From NCBI GenBank assembly GCA_964580215.1, contig CAZOJT010000007.1, forward strand, positions 32,976 to 96,975: DNA of 64,000 nucleotides, given 5' to 3'. A model generated the notes under the pieces. That model worked only from the letters and a program-made list of their open reading frames with translations. It ran no database searches and was not told where the DNA came from. Positions 41,435 through 50,347 of this stretch are shown piece by piece. Positions within the stretch are counted from its first letter, which is position 1. Each line of letters opens with the position of its first letter. This DNA is from SM23-73-3 sp964580215 (lineage in GTDB: Bacteria; Zixibacteria; MSB-5A5; SM1-73). A program made the translations under genes and the position numbers.

Positions 41435-43915
41435 ATGGTAGAAAACGCTGATAAGAAAAAAATCATAGACGACATCCGAAAAGAGATAGAAGCCTCGAAA
41501 AACACCCATATTTGGAGTGATTATGTGAATGCCCTGAAGTTGATCTCCCAGGTTGTATTCACTAGAGGTTCTGGCTTCGTGCTTGAATTAATCCAGAATG
41601 CAGAAGACGCGGGTTTAGGTCTGGAAGAGCCTGGCGTCTTTGAAGTAAAGCTTCGACAGGATAGAGTTAAAGTGACGCACAACGGTCTCCCTTTCCGCGA
41701 AAACAATGTCCAAGCACTGTGTGGAATAAGATCATCTAAGAAACCAGAAAGAGGAACTTTAGGTTATCTAGGTATCGGGTTTAAATCCGTTTTTAAGGTG
41801 ACAGATCGACCAGAAATATATTCCAATGGTTTTCACTTCAAATTTGATAGAAATCATAAAGATTGGAACAATCCCAGCAATACACCATGGCATGTCATCC
41901 CAATTTGGATTGATGAACCCTCAGAGATTATAAATGAGGAGAGAACTACTTTTATCATTCCCCTCAGAGATGAAAATTGCTATTCAGCATTACGTAAAGA
42001 GATTGAAAAGCTAACAATGGAGCTGTATTTATTCCTCCGTTGGCTAAAAAAGATAGAGGTGCATGACGAGATCACGGGAGAGACATGGAACGTCGAAAAC
42101 ATTGGAGAGAGTGAAGAGGGTGTTACTACCCTACGGCACGATGGTCAAATGCAGAGATTTAAGTTTTTTCGACGCATCGTAGAGGTTCCTGAAGAGGTAA
42201 AACAGGACCGACTAACTCAAGAATACAGAGCCAATGTTACTAAAAGAGAAATAGCTATAGCCTTTGCACTTGACGAAGAAGGTAATTTAGCTCCTTCGCA
42301 AGCCGGAGCAATGTATGGGGGTGTTTATTCTTTTTTGCCTCTTGGAGAGGCAAGGAGTGGTGCAAAATTCCCCATACAAGCTGATTTTCTTGTTCAACCC
42401 GGGAGGGATGCCATCAACTATGAAGCTAAGTGGAACCACTGGCTAGTCGAAGAAGTGGCTTCTTTATGTAAAGAGGCAATAGATTTCTTCAAGAAGCATG
42501 AAAATTGGCGTTATCAGTTTTTGCAAGCCTTTGAATTCTCAAAATCTAAGGGTTTTGAATCTTATGAAAAGCTATTTGGACCCAAGCTTATCGGCCCAGT
42601 TGAAGATTTCTTGATTGAGGACGACTGTGTGCCAACCTCTGATGGAACTTGGGCCAAACCGAAACAGGTGGTTCAGTTAACTGAAGATCAAAGTGCATAC
42701 AGAAACCTAATAAATATGAGGATCCTCGACGAGAATGCGAGTGCCTCCATAATGGGAGGCAAACCTGACTTAAGATTTGTCCATCCAGAGGCAACTGTTC
42801 CGGACTCAATGGGAATTAAGAAGGTAGATCGCTGGGACATTCTTGAAAATGACTCTTTCTTGGAAAATAAAGGCCAAACCTCGGACGCAGCTAATTGGTT
42901 CCGATCTTTCTACCTTTGGCTTCAGAAGTATCCAAGGTATGATAAATACTTTTATTACAAGTGGCGGGAAAAATTAAAAACATACCACGAATATAAGTTC
43001 GTTTTAACAAGTGAAGGTAAACTTGCAAAGGGTGGCGAAGTCTTCCTTCTTGATCTTCCCTCCTCTGATTCGTTGATTAAGGAATTAGCTAAGGAAATGC
43101 AGAGTACGAAGTCCATCTTGCACCCAGATATCCTAACAGGAAGCACAGAGGAACAAGGGAAACTCAGAGGTTTTCTTACTGGACTAACTGGCGTTCAGAT
43201 CTTCAATACAAAAACCTTCCGTATGAAGACGCTACTGCCAAAAATATGCGTGACATCACCCAAACCCTCCGAAGACATCCTCTTGAAATACACAATTTAT
43301 TGTCAACAGATTCTAGGTGAAGAGGTTTGTCATGATTGCGAACTGTGGATTCTCACAAAAGACGGGGGAATTAGGACTGCTAAGGAGGTTTTATTCTCAA
43401 CTGAGTTTAAACCGGAACAAAACTGGGAGACCAACCAACAATATGTTTCGGGCGTTAGCTTCATAAGCCCGAAATATCTCTCCGACGTAACGACCGAGCC
43501 TCAGTTGGTCGCTTGGCGCAGTTTCTTTAAGTTAGGTGGGGTAAAAGATGCACCTGACAATGGCGTTGAGGAATTCGCTATGAACTATGCTCTTGAAAAG
43601 TTTCGTGCTAAATACAAAAACGTAATTGCTGTTGATAAACGGAATTTCGGATACGATTTAAAAGCTGAGACCCTGAAGGGTGAAAAGATTCATATAGAGG
43701 TCAAAGGACTTAGTCGCGATCAAGATGTTGAGTTAACTGAAAACGAGACGAAAGCTGCCGATATGCACAAAGATTCTTTCTATTTATGCGTTGTCTCGTC
43801 CATACCTGAGAATCCCGCGATGCACTTAGTTCAAAATCCAGCTGCACCCGGCGTAGGGAAGAAAGACAAACTAACCGTCGAAATCAATACTTGGAAGACA
43901 GCAGGGTTTCCTTAA
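41435..43915 (+). CDS. GHKL (sacsin/Hsp90-like) ATPase with a DUF3883 C-terminus
   Basis: 826 residues from ATG 41435; ATG 41396 would add 13. The N-terminal ATPase has motif N1 FVLELIQNAEDAG and the glycine motif GTLGYLGIGFKSVFKV. The large middle part is unrecognised. The C-terminal about 100 residues (KNVIAVDKRNFGYDLKA ... IHIEVKGLSRDQDVELTENE) match DUF3883, a domain with nuclease-like IEVKG that recurs in restriction and phage-defence loci. A nucleic-acid-guarding role is plausible but unproven. The stop codon touches a cruciform repeat (43914). Codons are AT-richer than those of the catabolic neighbours. Confidence 0.8.
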   Translation: MVENADKKKIIDDIRKEIEASKNTHIWSDYVNALKLISQVVFTRGSGFVLELIQNAEDAGLGLEEPGVFEVKLRQDRVKVTHNGLPFRENNVQALCGIRSSKKPERGTLGYLGIGFKSVFKVTDRPEIYSNGFHFKFDRNHKDWNNPSNTPWHVIPIWIDEPSEIINEERTTFIIPLRDENCYSALRKEIEKLTMELYLFLRWLKKIEVHDEITGETWNVENIGESEEGVTTLRHDGQMQRFKFFRRIVEVPEEVKQDRLTQEYRANVTKREIAIAFALDEEGNLAPSQAGAMYGGVYSFLPLGEARSGAKFPIQADFLVQPGRDAINYEAKWNHWLVEEVASLCKEAIDFFKKHENWRYQFLQAFEFSKSKGFESYEKLFGPKLIGPVEDFLIEDDCVPTSDGTWAKPKQVVQLTEDQSAYRNLINMRILDENASASIMGGKPDLRFVHPEATVPDSMGIKKVDRWDILENDSFLENKGQTSDAANWFRSFYLWLQKYPRYDKYFYYKWREKLKTYHEYKFVLTSEGKLAKGGEVFLLDLPSSDSLIKELAKEMQSTKSILHPDILTGSTEEQGKLRGFLTGLTGVQIFNTKTFRMKTLLPKICVTSPKPSEDILLKYTIYCQQILGEEVCHDCELWILTKDGGIRTAKEVLFSTEFKPEQNWETNQQYVSGVSFISPKYLSDVTTEPQLVAWRSFFKLGGVKDAPDNGVEEFAMNYALEKFRAKYKNVIAVDKRNFGYDLKAETLKGEKIHIEVKGLSRDQDVELTENETKAADMHKDSFYLCVVSSIPENPAMHLVQNPAAPGVGKKDKLTVEINTWKTAGFP

Positions 43916-43978
43916 TGCTTCGAGAATGGGAATTCCCAAAGCAAATAAGCATCGGCATTTCCTAATACTGATGCATCA
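43914..43978. repeat. Cruciform repeat family, copy A
   Basis: Two hairpins: GCTTCGAGAATGGG facing AATTCCCAAAGC, and GCATCGGCATT/AATACTGATGC. The right end is ATGCATCA. Copies are at 44661, 52646 (right half), 53395 and 60649. Confidence 0.8.
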
Positions 43979-44010
43979 AAGAGTATCAACACAACTATCA
44001 AAGGAGGAAA

Positions 44011-44652
44011 ATGAGTGTTTCGCCAATTAGTGGATTTGATACCCCTTACAGGTTGCTCAGGCGTTTCGAGGCTGTCATAGAAAGCATATTTGCCTTGAAG
44101 GCCACAATACAACAACTTGGTTTTGTTAGATTCAAGCCCATTTTCACTAACTACATATCTTGCATTGACGCCTTCAAGTCATCATATCCAGAAGAATACA
44201 AAGAACTTGGACTGGAGGAGATGACTCTATATGATGCACAAGGAACGGAACGGTTCACAGGAAGAAGGCTTTCAACCATACTACATCAGGCTCAAGCTGT
44301 CGTGGGTGTGTTGAAGGGTTTGTTGCCTCCGAACTTAATACAGAACCCCGGTGGCACCACAATTCTGGTCTCTTCCCAAGCTGCTGCTCACTCGTATGCT
44401 AGGGCTACAGCACAACTTCAGTTTACCCTCGTGATGGAAGGACTTAACCAGGCAATTCAGGAAAGTAAGTTGGATCAAGCGACAAAAGATGAATTGAAGA
44501 AAGACATAGATGAGCTAAAGAATCTTCCTACACCGGATGAATCCAAGATTAAAGCATTAACCTCGAAACTGGGGAGGAAACTACAAGAAATGGGTGAGAA
44601 TGTGATGATTGGCGTCATTTATAATTGGATAAAAGGTCAGATAGAGCTATAA
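44011..44652 (+). CDS. Unknown protein in the accessory block
   Basis: 213 residues. Helical throughout; the middle (VVGVLKGLLPPNLIQN) is hydrophobic but too short and broken for a clear membrane span. The C-terminal helix pair (ESKLDQATKDELKKDIDELK) looks coiled-coil. No family recognised. The ATG is preceded by AAAGGAGG. The gene is bracketed on both sides by cruciform repeats, so it may have moved as a unit. A defence role is suggested only by neighbours. Confidence 0.7.
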   Translation: MSVSPISGFDTPYRLLRRFEAVIESIFALKATIQQLGFVRFKPIFTNYISCIDAFKSSYPEEYKELGLEEMTLYDAQGTERFTGRRLSTILHQAQAVVGVLKGLLPPNLIQNPGGTTILVSSQAAAHSYARATAQLQFTLVMEGLNQAIQESKLDQATKDELKKDIDELKNLPTPDESKIKALTSKLGRKLQEMGENVMIGVIYNWIKGQIEL

Positions 44653-44660
44653 CGAATTGC

Positions 44661-44741
44661 GGCTTCTGGAATCTCTTGTTGTTCGGCTATAGTAATTCCC
44701 GAAGCAAGTTAGTATCAGCATTTCTTAATAATCATGCATCC
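44661..44741. repeat. Cruciform repeat family, copy B
   Basis: GCTTCTGGAAT faces ATTCCCGAAGC across a longer loop. The right half, AGTATCAGCATTTCTTAAT, ends at ATGCATC. Confidence 0.7.
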
Positions 44742-44815
44742 AGTGTAGTCCGTTTATTTTGATTGAGTTTCCATTGTGAATCAGAGATAAAATCGTATAT
44801 GGAGAATAGACCGTT

Positions 44816-45291
44816 ATGAAAAAAGAAACCTTATACCTTGATACTTCTGTTATCAGCGCTTATTATGATTCGTATGAATGCATACGCATAAGAGAACAAA
44901 AGAACGACAGGAGGCAACCATCAGATTTTGGGACGAGATTCTGCCTAATTATCAAGTGTATATATCAGAGATCACGGTGGAGGAATTGGGGGATACTAAA
45001 GATGAAATATTAAGAAAGAATTTGAACAAACTCATCCAGCATTTAAAAGTATTAAAGATTAATCCAAAAATCAAAGATTTAGCAAAAACCTATATAGAAA
45101 GAAAGGTGTTCCCAGAAAGATATATGGACGATACTCTTCATGTTGCCGTAGCTTCATTTTATGAAATATCTTATTGGGTTTCTTGGAACTTTGAACATTT
45201 AGTCAAGGTGAGGACCAGGCGATTGGTGAAGTTGGTCAATATGTTGGAGGGCTTCAGAGAAGTTGAGATTGTTTCACCCCCGGAATTATGA
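44816..45291 (+). pseudogene. PIN-domain toxin gene broken by a short hairpin insertion
   Basis: The N-terminus TLYLDTSVISAYYD (PIN motif with the first acidic residue) is in one frame. The rest, RTKERQEATIRFWDEILPNY ... ITVEELG ... YMDDTLHVAVASFYEISYWV, is in another and ends at 45291. The junction is a 22-base hairpin sequence (44868-44889) that also occurs at 39146-39167. Removing about 20 bases restores a single frame of about 150 residues. PIN toxins are RNases. The downstream gene looks like its antitoxin. The frameshift probably inactivates the toxin unless it is an assembly artefact. Confidence 0.8.
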
Positions 45292-45301
45292 GGAGGAAGC
45301 C

Positions 45302-45502
45302 ATGGAGAAGATAGAGTATTTTGATTATAAGAAGGTTGCCAGAGAGACAAAGATACCCAACAGTATCTTGAAGGATATCAAAAGAGAGGTAAAAAAGGAG
45401 TTCCCTACAGACAAGATGATGTATGAGCTTCATATATTAAGAGCGATAAAAAGTAGATACTGGCAAAAGACCCAAGCACGACCTTCAGAGGCTATTAAAT
45501 AA
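45302..45502 (+). CDS. Small antitoxin-like protein next to the PIN gene
   Basis: 66 residues, charged and helical: MEKIEYFDYKKVARETKIPN ... VKKEFPTDKMMYELHILRAI. Start: ATG 45302 with AGGAGG upstream, 11 bases after the PIN stop, so the genes are translationally close. Similar small proteins accompany PIN genes in many genomes, which supports an antitoxin role; the direct toxin inhibition is inference. It remains intact although the toxin gene is broken. Confidence 0.72.
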   Translation: MEKIEYFDYKKVARETKIPNSILKDIKREVKKEFPTDKMMYELHILRAIKSRYWQKTQARPSEAIK

Positions 45503-45562
45503 AAACTGTCACTCTGAGTCGTGTAGCCAAACCTTTATGGCTTGAATATAAAGAAACAAACA

Positions 45563-46435
45563 ATGAAATTCGGAAACTTCGAAATCTTCTCCATCGTGGA
45601 AAACAGCTTTAAGATAGATGGGGGAGCTATGTTCGGCGTGGTTCCCAAAATCATCTGGGAGAAGCTAAACCCTCCCGACGATAACAATCTGGTGAAACTG
45701 GATATCAACCTGCTTTTGATAAAAACCGATGGGGAAAACATCCTAATCGATGCCGGGATAGGAGATGCTCTGAGCGAAAGGCAAAAAAAGATGTTCGGGA
45801 TTGAGAAACCATCTGATTTAGAGAAAAAGTTTTCCCAGTATCATCTTACCCCGAAGGACATAAATTTAGTCCTTTTGACCCATTTGCACGCTGATCACGC
45901 GGGCGGAGTGATAAAATTCGACAAAGACGGAAGAAAAATTCCCCGTTTTCCCAATGCCCGACATGTAGTGCAGATCAAGGAATGGGAAGAAGCCATGCAC
46001 CCGGATGAGAGGACCTCCGCCACCTATTTTACCTCAAACCTAAAGATACTGGAGGAGGAAAAGCTATTGGAGTTAATAGATGGGGAGGATGAGGTGGCAG
46101 CAGGAATAAGGCTGGTAAATACGGGCGGTCATACTCCCGGACATCAAGCTGTGTTGATCGAGGATGGGGAGAATAAAATCCTTTGGGCCGGTGATATTAT
46201 ACCTTCTACCCACCATCTGAGAATCCCCTATGTGGCTTCGGTGGATCTTTTTCCCCGGGAGACCATGGAACAGAAAAGAAAATTTTTGAAGATGTGCTTG
46301 GATAACGGTTGGGTTTTGGCTTTCGATCATGATTTAAAGGTGAAATTGGGCAAGCTGGAAGAAAAAGAGGGAGGAATTAAGATAATAGATATCTATTCGC
46401 AAGATCAAGCTACGCCAAAAGGCGTTGTTACTTAG
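45563..46435 (+). CDS. Metallo-beta-lactamase-fold hydrolase
   Basis: 290 residues from ATG 45563; TTG 45542 is possible. The zinc motif THLHADHAGG (HxHxDH) is intact, followed by NTGGHTPGHQAVLIED and LWAGDIIPSTHH (later His and Asp ligands) and AFDHDLKV. The closest sense is the N-acyl-homoserine-lactonase-like or MBL-fold hydrolase group; substrate unknown. No signal peptide. It stands between the toxin-antitoxin locus and the carboxylase gene and looks like chromosomal core rather than cargo. Confidence 0.88.
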   Translation: MKFGNFEIFSIVENSFKIDGGAMFGVVPKIIWEKLNPPDDNNLVKLDINLLLIKTDGENILIDAGIGDALSERQKKMFGIEKPSDLEKKFSQYHLTPKDINLVLLTHLHADHAGGVIKFDKDGRKIPRFPNARHVVQIKEWEEAMHPDERTSATYFTSNLKILEEEKLLELIDGEDEVAAGIRLVNTGGHTPGHQAVLIEDGENKILWAGDIIPSTHHLRIPYVASVDLFPRETMEQKRKFLKMCLDNGWVLAFDHDLKVKLGKLEEKEGGIKIIDIYSQDQATPKGVVT

Positions 46436-46520
46436 AAAGCTTACTGTGACCAAGGCTTGAGGAAGTACAGTTGTTTCGGGTAAGTTTATAGGAGAAAATG
46501 AAGCTTAGCTTTTGAGATAT

Positions 46521-46664
46521 CTCTGAAAAATTAACTAGAAAGGAGGATATGGAGTGTTCACCTTTAGGTGAACCATATGAAAGCTCTTTGTCTTGCAAGA
46601 GGTTTCAGGTCAAGCTAAAGCTTGACACTCCAGCAATGCCTTTCCATATTTGACTTTTTCAGAG
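46521..46664. repeat. Nested MITE-like elements
   Basis: Outer ends CTCTGAAAAA (46521-46530) and TTTTTCAGAG (46655-46664). Inside sits a whole TGGAGTGTT...GACACTCCA element (46550-46632). The outer family also occurs at 36722-36843. Confidence 0.8.
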
Positions 46665-46698
46665 CTCTCTTTGAATCATTTTGACAGGTGAGTGAACT

Positions 46699-48249
46699 AT
46701 GTCTTTAGAAGAAAAGATCGAGCGTTTGAAAAAACTGAGGGAGCAGGCAAAATTAGGCGGTGGACAGAGACGAATAGATGCCCAGCATAAGAAGGGAAAG
46801 CTGACCGCCAGAGAAAGGCTGAATCTGCTTTTAGATGAGGGAAGCTTTGAAGAATACGATATGTTTGTCCAGCACCGCTGTCGGGATTTTGGGCTGGAGA
46901 AGGAAAGATATTTGGGTGATGGAGTGGTCACTGGGTGCGGCACCATCGACGGGAGATTGGTCTTCGTTTTTTCCCAGGATTTCACAGTGTTTGGTGGATC
47001 ATTATCCGAAACCCATGCGGAGAAGATCTGCAAAATAATGGATACGGCTTTGAAGGTGGGTGCGCCGGTCATCGGCTTGAATGACTCCGGTGGCGCCCGG
47101 ATTCAAGAGGGAGTGGAAAGCCTGGGAGGATATGCGGATATCTTCCTGCGCAATACCCTGGTCTCCGGAGTTATCCCTCAAATCTCCGTAGTCCTGGGCC
47201 CCTGTGCCGGCGGGGCGGTCTATTCGCCTGCCATCACCGACTTCGTCTTCATGGTGAAGCATACCTCCTATATGTTTGTCACCGGTCCCAACGTGGTCAA
47301 AACCGTCACCCACGAGGACGTAACCTATGAGGATTTGGGAGGTGCGGAGGTACACAGCACCAAATCCGGGGTGGCACAATTCATCAGTGAAAATGAGGTG
47401 GAAACTCTCTCTTTAGTGAGAAAACTCTATGGCTATATCCCTCAGAATAACATGGAGGATCCGCCACAAACGGAGTGCAGTGATCCGATCGATCGCACAG
47501 ATGAAGAATTGAATTCCCTAATTCCCGAAAACCCTAACAAACCATATGACATCAAAGACGTGATCAGAAGGGTGGTGGATGATGGAGAATTTCTGGAGGT
47601 GCACCAGCATTATGCCCCCAATCTGGTGGTGGGCTTTGCCAGACTGGGAGGAAAATCGGTGGGAGTTGTGGGAAATCAACCCGCGGTATTAGCCGGAGTG
47701 CTTGACATAAACTCCAGCCTTAAAGGAGCAAGATTCGTGCGATTCTGTGACGCCTTCAATATCCCCCTGATTACCTTTGAGGATGTGCCCGGATTTCTGC
47801 CAGGGACAGCCCAGGAGTTTGGAGGAATCATCAAGCATGGGGCAAAACTTCTTTACGCCTACTGCGAAGCCACAGTCCCCAAATTGACGGTGATCACCCG
47901 TAAAGCTTACGGCGGTGCATACGACGTTATGTCCAGCAAGCACGTCCGAGGCGACGTCAACTATGCCTGGCCCACCGCAGAGATAGCCGTGATGGGACCT
48001 AAAGGAGCGGTGGAGATAATCTTCAAAAAGGAGATAGCTGAAGCACAGGATCCTGAAAAGGCAACCGATCAGAAGGTGGAAAAGTTCATAGAGAAGTTCG
48101 CCAATCCATATATAGCGGCAGAGAAAGGTTATATTGATGACGTGATCGAACCCAAGACCACCAGACCTCGTTTGATTCGTGCATTGTCCATGCTGGAAAA
48201 TAAAAGACAATCGTTGCCTCCAAAGAAGCACGGCAACATACCATTATGA
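46699..48249 (+). CDS. pccB: Acyl-CoA (propionyl-CoA) carboxylase beta subunit
   Basis: 516 residues, full length for the carboxyltransferase family. Marks: GGGQRRIDAQHKKGKLTARE, GASDDSGG-like NDSGGARIQEG, GPCAGGAVYSPA and RKAYGGAYDVMSSKH. It transfers CO2 from biotin to an acyl-CoA. Next to methylmalonyl-CoA genes, propionyl-CoA is the likely substrate; methylmalonyl-CoA decarboxylase alpha subunit is a close alternative, but no membrane beta subunit is present. The ATG is preceded by ACAGGTGAGTG. Confidence 0.93.
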   Translation: MSLEEKIERLKKLREQAKLGGGQRRIDAQHKKGKLTARERLNLLLDEGSFEEYDMFVQHRCRDFGLEKERYLGDGVVTGCGTIDGRLVFVFSQDFTVFGGSLSETHAEKICKIMDTALKVGAPVIGLNDSGGARIQEGVESLGGYADIFLRNTLVSGVIPQISVVLGPCAGGAVYSPAITDFVFMVKHTSYMFVTGPNVVKTVTHEDVTYEDLGGAEVHSTKSGVAQFISENEVETLSLVRKLYGYIPQNNMEDPPQTECSDPIDRTDEELNSLIPENPNKPYDIKDVIRRVVDDGEFLEVHQHYAPNLVVGFARLGGKSVGVVGNQPAVLAGVLDINSSLKGARFVRFCDAFNIPLITFEDVPGFLPGTAQEFGGIIKHGAKLLYAYCEATVPKLTVITRKAYGGAYDVMSSKHVRGDVNYAWPTAEIAVMGPKGAVEIIFKKEIAEAQDPEKATDQKVEKFIEKFANPYIAAEKGYIDDVIEPKTTRPRLIRALSMLENKRQSLPPKKHGNIPL

Positions 48250-48254
48250 TATTT

Positions 48255-48593
48255 GTAGTTGCCCGATTCATCGAGCAAAAGATGCCCAATCACCGCCTTT
48301 GTCCCGCCTCCGGCGGGATAAAAGCGGTATAAATTGGGCAACTACAAACAAATTTGCATATGCTGAAAATAAAAGGATCATCCAAGCTGAAAAGGTAGTT
48401 GCCCGATTCATCGGGCAAAGAAAAACTGCCCAATCACCGCCTTTGTCCCGCCTCCGGCGGGATAAAAGCGGTATAAATTGGGCAACTACAAACAAATTTG
48501 CATATGCTGAAAATAAAAGGATCATCCAAGCTGAAAAGGTAGTTGCCCGATTCATCGGGCAAAGAAAAATCGCCCAATAAATTGGGCAACTAC
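48255..48593. repeat. Tandem array of GTAGTTGC elements, 144-bp period
   Basis: Three GTAGTTGC elements (48255-48345, 48395-48489, 48539-48593) joined by an identical spacer starting AAACAAATTTGCATATGCTG. The repeat unit is 144 bp, from 48331 to 48475. The array fills the gap between the carboxylase beta and alpha subunit genes and may fold into a long hairpin series. Confidence 0.88.
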
Positions 48594-48606
48594 AAAAACC
48601 TGAGAT

Positions 48607-50112
48607 ATGTTCAAAAAAGTTCTCATAGCCAATCGAGGGGAGATAGCGGTCAGGATCATCCGGGCTTGCCGGGAGATGGGGATCAAAACGGTGGCCATCT
48701 TCTCGGATATCGACCGCAAGGCTCTGCACGTTCGTCTGGCGGATGAAGCATATCCTGTCGGACCAGCCCAGGCCGCCCAGAGTTATCTGAACATGGAAAA
48801 GATCATAGAGTTGGCAAAGAATTCCAGAGCAGAAGCCATTCATCCGGGATACGGATTCTTTGCCGAAAACTATGAATTTGTCAAGCGGGTTGAATCCGAA
48901 GGCTTGGTCTTTATCGGACCTCCGGCTGAGGCGGTGAAACTTCTGGGAGACAAGGTGGCGGCGCGAAAGACCATGAAAGGTTCCGGCGTTCCCATCGTGC
49001 CCGGAACCGAGATGGAGATAGGCTCGGATGAGCAGGGAGCCTCCATCGCAGACGAAGTAGGTCTCCCCGTTTTGATTAAGGCGGTAGGTGGTGGTGGTGG
49101 AAAAGGTATGAGAATTGTAAGAGAAAAATCTGAGCTTAAAAGCGCTTTGAGAGCTGCCAGCTCTGAAGCAAAATCTGCCTTCGCCGATCCCAGGATCTAC
49201 ATAGAAAAATATCTGGAAAGGCCCAGACACGTGGAGATTCAGATACTGGCAGACAAATTTGGCAACGTGATTCATCTGGGCGAAAGAGAGTGCTCCATTC
49301 AGAGAAGGCACCAGAAGGTGGTGGAGGAGTCTCCTTCTCCGGTGGTAGATGAGAAAATGCGAAAGGCCATGGGAGAGGCCGCCGTGACCGCCACCAAAGC
49401 CGCCGGATATGTTAATGCAGGCACCATAGAGTTCCTGGTCGACTCCGATCGAAATTTTTACTTTCTGGAATCCAACACCCGTCTTCAGGTGGAGCATCCG
49501 GTGACAGAGATGGTCACCGGGATTGACTTGGCCAAAGAACAGTTGAGAATAGCCAGCGGAATGAAGTTAAGCTACAAGCAGGAAGATATAAAATGGAGAG
49601 GCTCTGCCATCGAATGCCGGATCTATGCCGAAGACCCGGAAAACAACTTTCTCCCCTCTACCGGAGTGGTGCATTCCTACTGGGAACCATCCGGACCCGG
49701 AATAAGAGTGGATTCGGGGCTTTACGAAGGAGCAGAAGTTTCACTCTTCTATGATCCCCTGATATCCAAGCTCCTTGCCTGGGGAAAAGATCGGGAGGAA
49801 GCCATTCTGAGAATGAAAAGAGCCTTATCCGAATACCACATCTCAGGTGTGGCAACAACCATCCCTTTTCATCTTAAGGTGATGGAAAACCAGAAATTTC
49901 AAAAGGGAAATATTCACACTCATTTCATTGAAGAGGAATTTGAAAAGGAGAAGCTTTCGGAAGTTGAAGATAAAGACGAACTTCTCAAAGCCGTGGCGGT
50001 CTTCTCTGCACTTTTGGATTATCAGAAGAAGAACGTAAAGCCAGTTTTGTCAAAGACAAAATCTAAAGAGAGCCCCTGGAAGATTGAGGGGCGAAAGATG
50101 GGATTAAGATAG
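48607..50112 (+). CDS. accC: Biotin carboxylase subunit of acyl-CoA carboxylase
   Basis: 501 residues: ATP-grasp biotin carboxylase. Marks: KVLIANRGEIAVRIIRACREMG, IHPGYGFFAEN, KAVGGGGGKGMRIV, ERECSIQRRHQKVVEE and FLESNTRLQVEHPVTEM. It carboxylates biotin on the carrier encoded at 50348, for transfer by the PccB-like subunit. About 55 residues longer than AccC of fatty acid synthesis, with an acidic-basic C-terminal tail. Its place in a propionyl-CoA set makes pccA function likely despite lacking a fused biotin domain. No ribosome site stands out before the ATG. Confidence 0.94.
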   Translation: MFKKVLIANRGEIAVRIIRACREMGIKTVAIFSDIDRKALHVRLADEAYPVGPAQAAQSYLNMEKIIELAKNSRAEAIHPGYGFFAENYEFVKRVESEGLVFIGPPAEAVKLLGDKVAARKTMKGSGVPIVPGTEMEIGSDEQGASIADEVGLPVLIKAVGGGGGKGMRIVREKSELKSALRAASSEAKSAFADPRIYIEKYLERPRHVEIQILADKFGNVIHLGERECSIQRRHQKVVEESPSPVVDEKMRKAMGEAAVTATKAAGYVNAGTIEFLVDSDRNFYFLESNTRLQVEHPVTEMVTGIDLAKEQLRIASGMKLSYKQEDIKWRGSAIECRIYAEDPENNFLPSTGVVHSYWEPSGPGIRVDSGLYEGAEVSLFYDPLISKLLAWGKDREEAILRMKRALSEYHISGVATTIPFHLKVMENQKFQKGNIHTHFIEEEFEKEKLSEVEDKDELLKAVAVFSALLDYQKKNVKPVLSKTKSKESPWKIEGRKMGLR

Positions 50113-50239
50113 TTCAGCATGTGGAATTTATGTCAGAGCGGGATGACGGAGACCCGTCTGGGAATTCCCGCCCCTATGCGGAACAAAATACTGTTACGCA
50201 TAGGGCTGGGCATTTAGCCCAGCCAAGCGGATGGAATTC

Positions 50240-50328
50240 GTAGTTGCCCAATTTATACCGCTTTTAGCGGTATCCCGCCAAAGGCGATGATTGGGCGAAT
50301 GTTTTGGCTCGATGAATCGAGCAACTAC
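50240..50328. repeat. GTAGTTGC-family element before the carrier gene
   Basis: GTAGTTGCCCAATTTATACC to GGCTCGATGAATCGAGCAAC then TAC, with a GCGGTATCCCGCCAAAGGCG interior. It ends 20 bp before the next start codon. Confidence 0.8.
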
Positions 50329-50347
50329 AGAGGGATCGGGTTAAAAA

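Noticed and set aside
48255..48593. CRISPR array
   Set aside because: The 144-bp units have identical spacers and inverted-repeat ends, unlike CRISPR repeats with unique spacers.
48179..49497. Frames on both strands across the tandem array, including a 409-residue minus-strand frame
   Set aside because: They arise from the GTAGTTGC repeats and the shadow of the biotin carboxylase gene.
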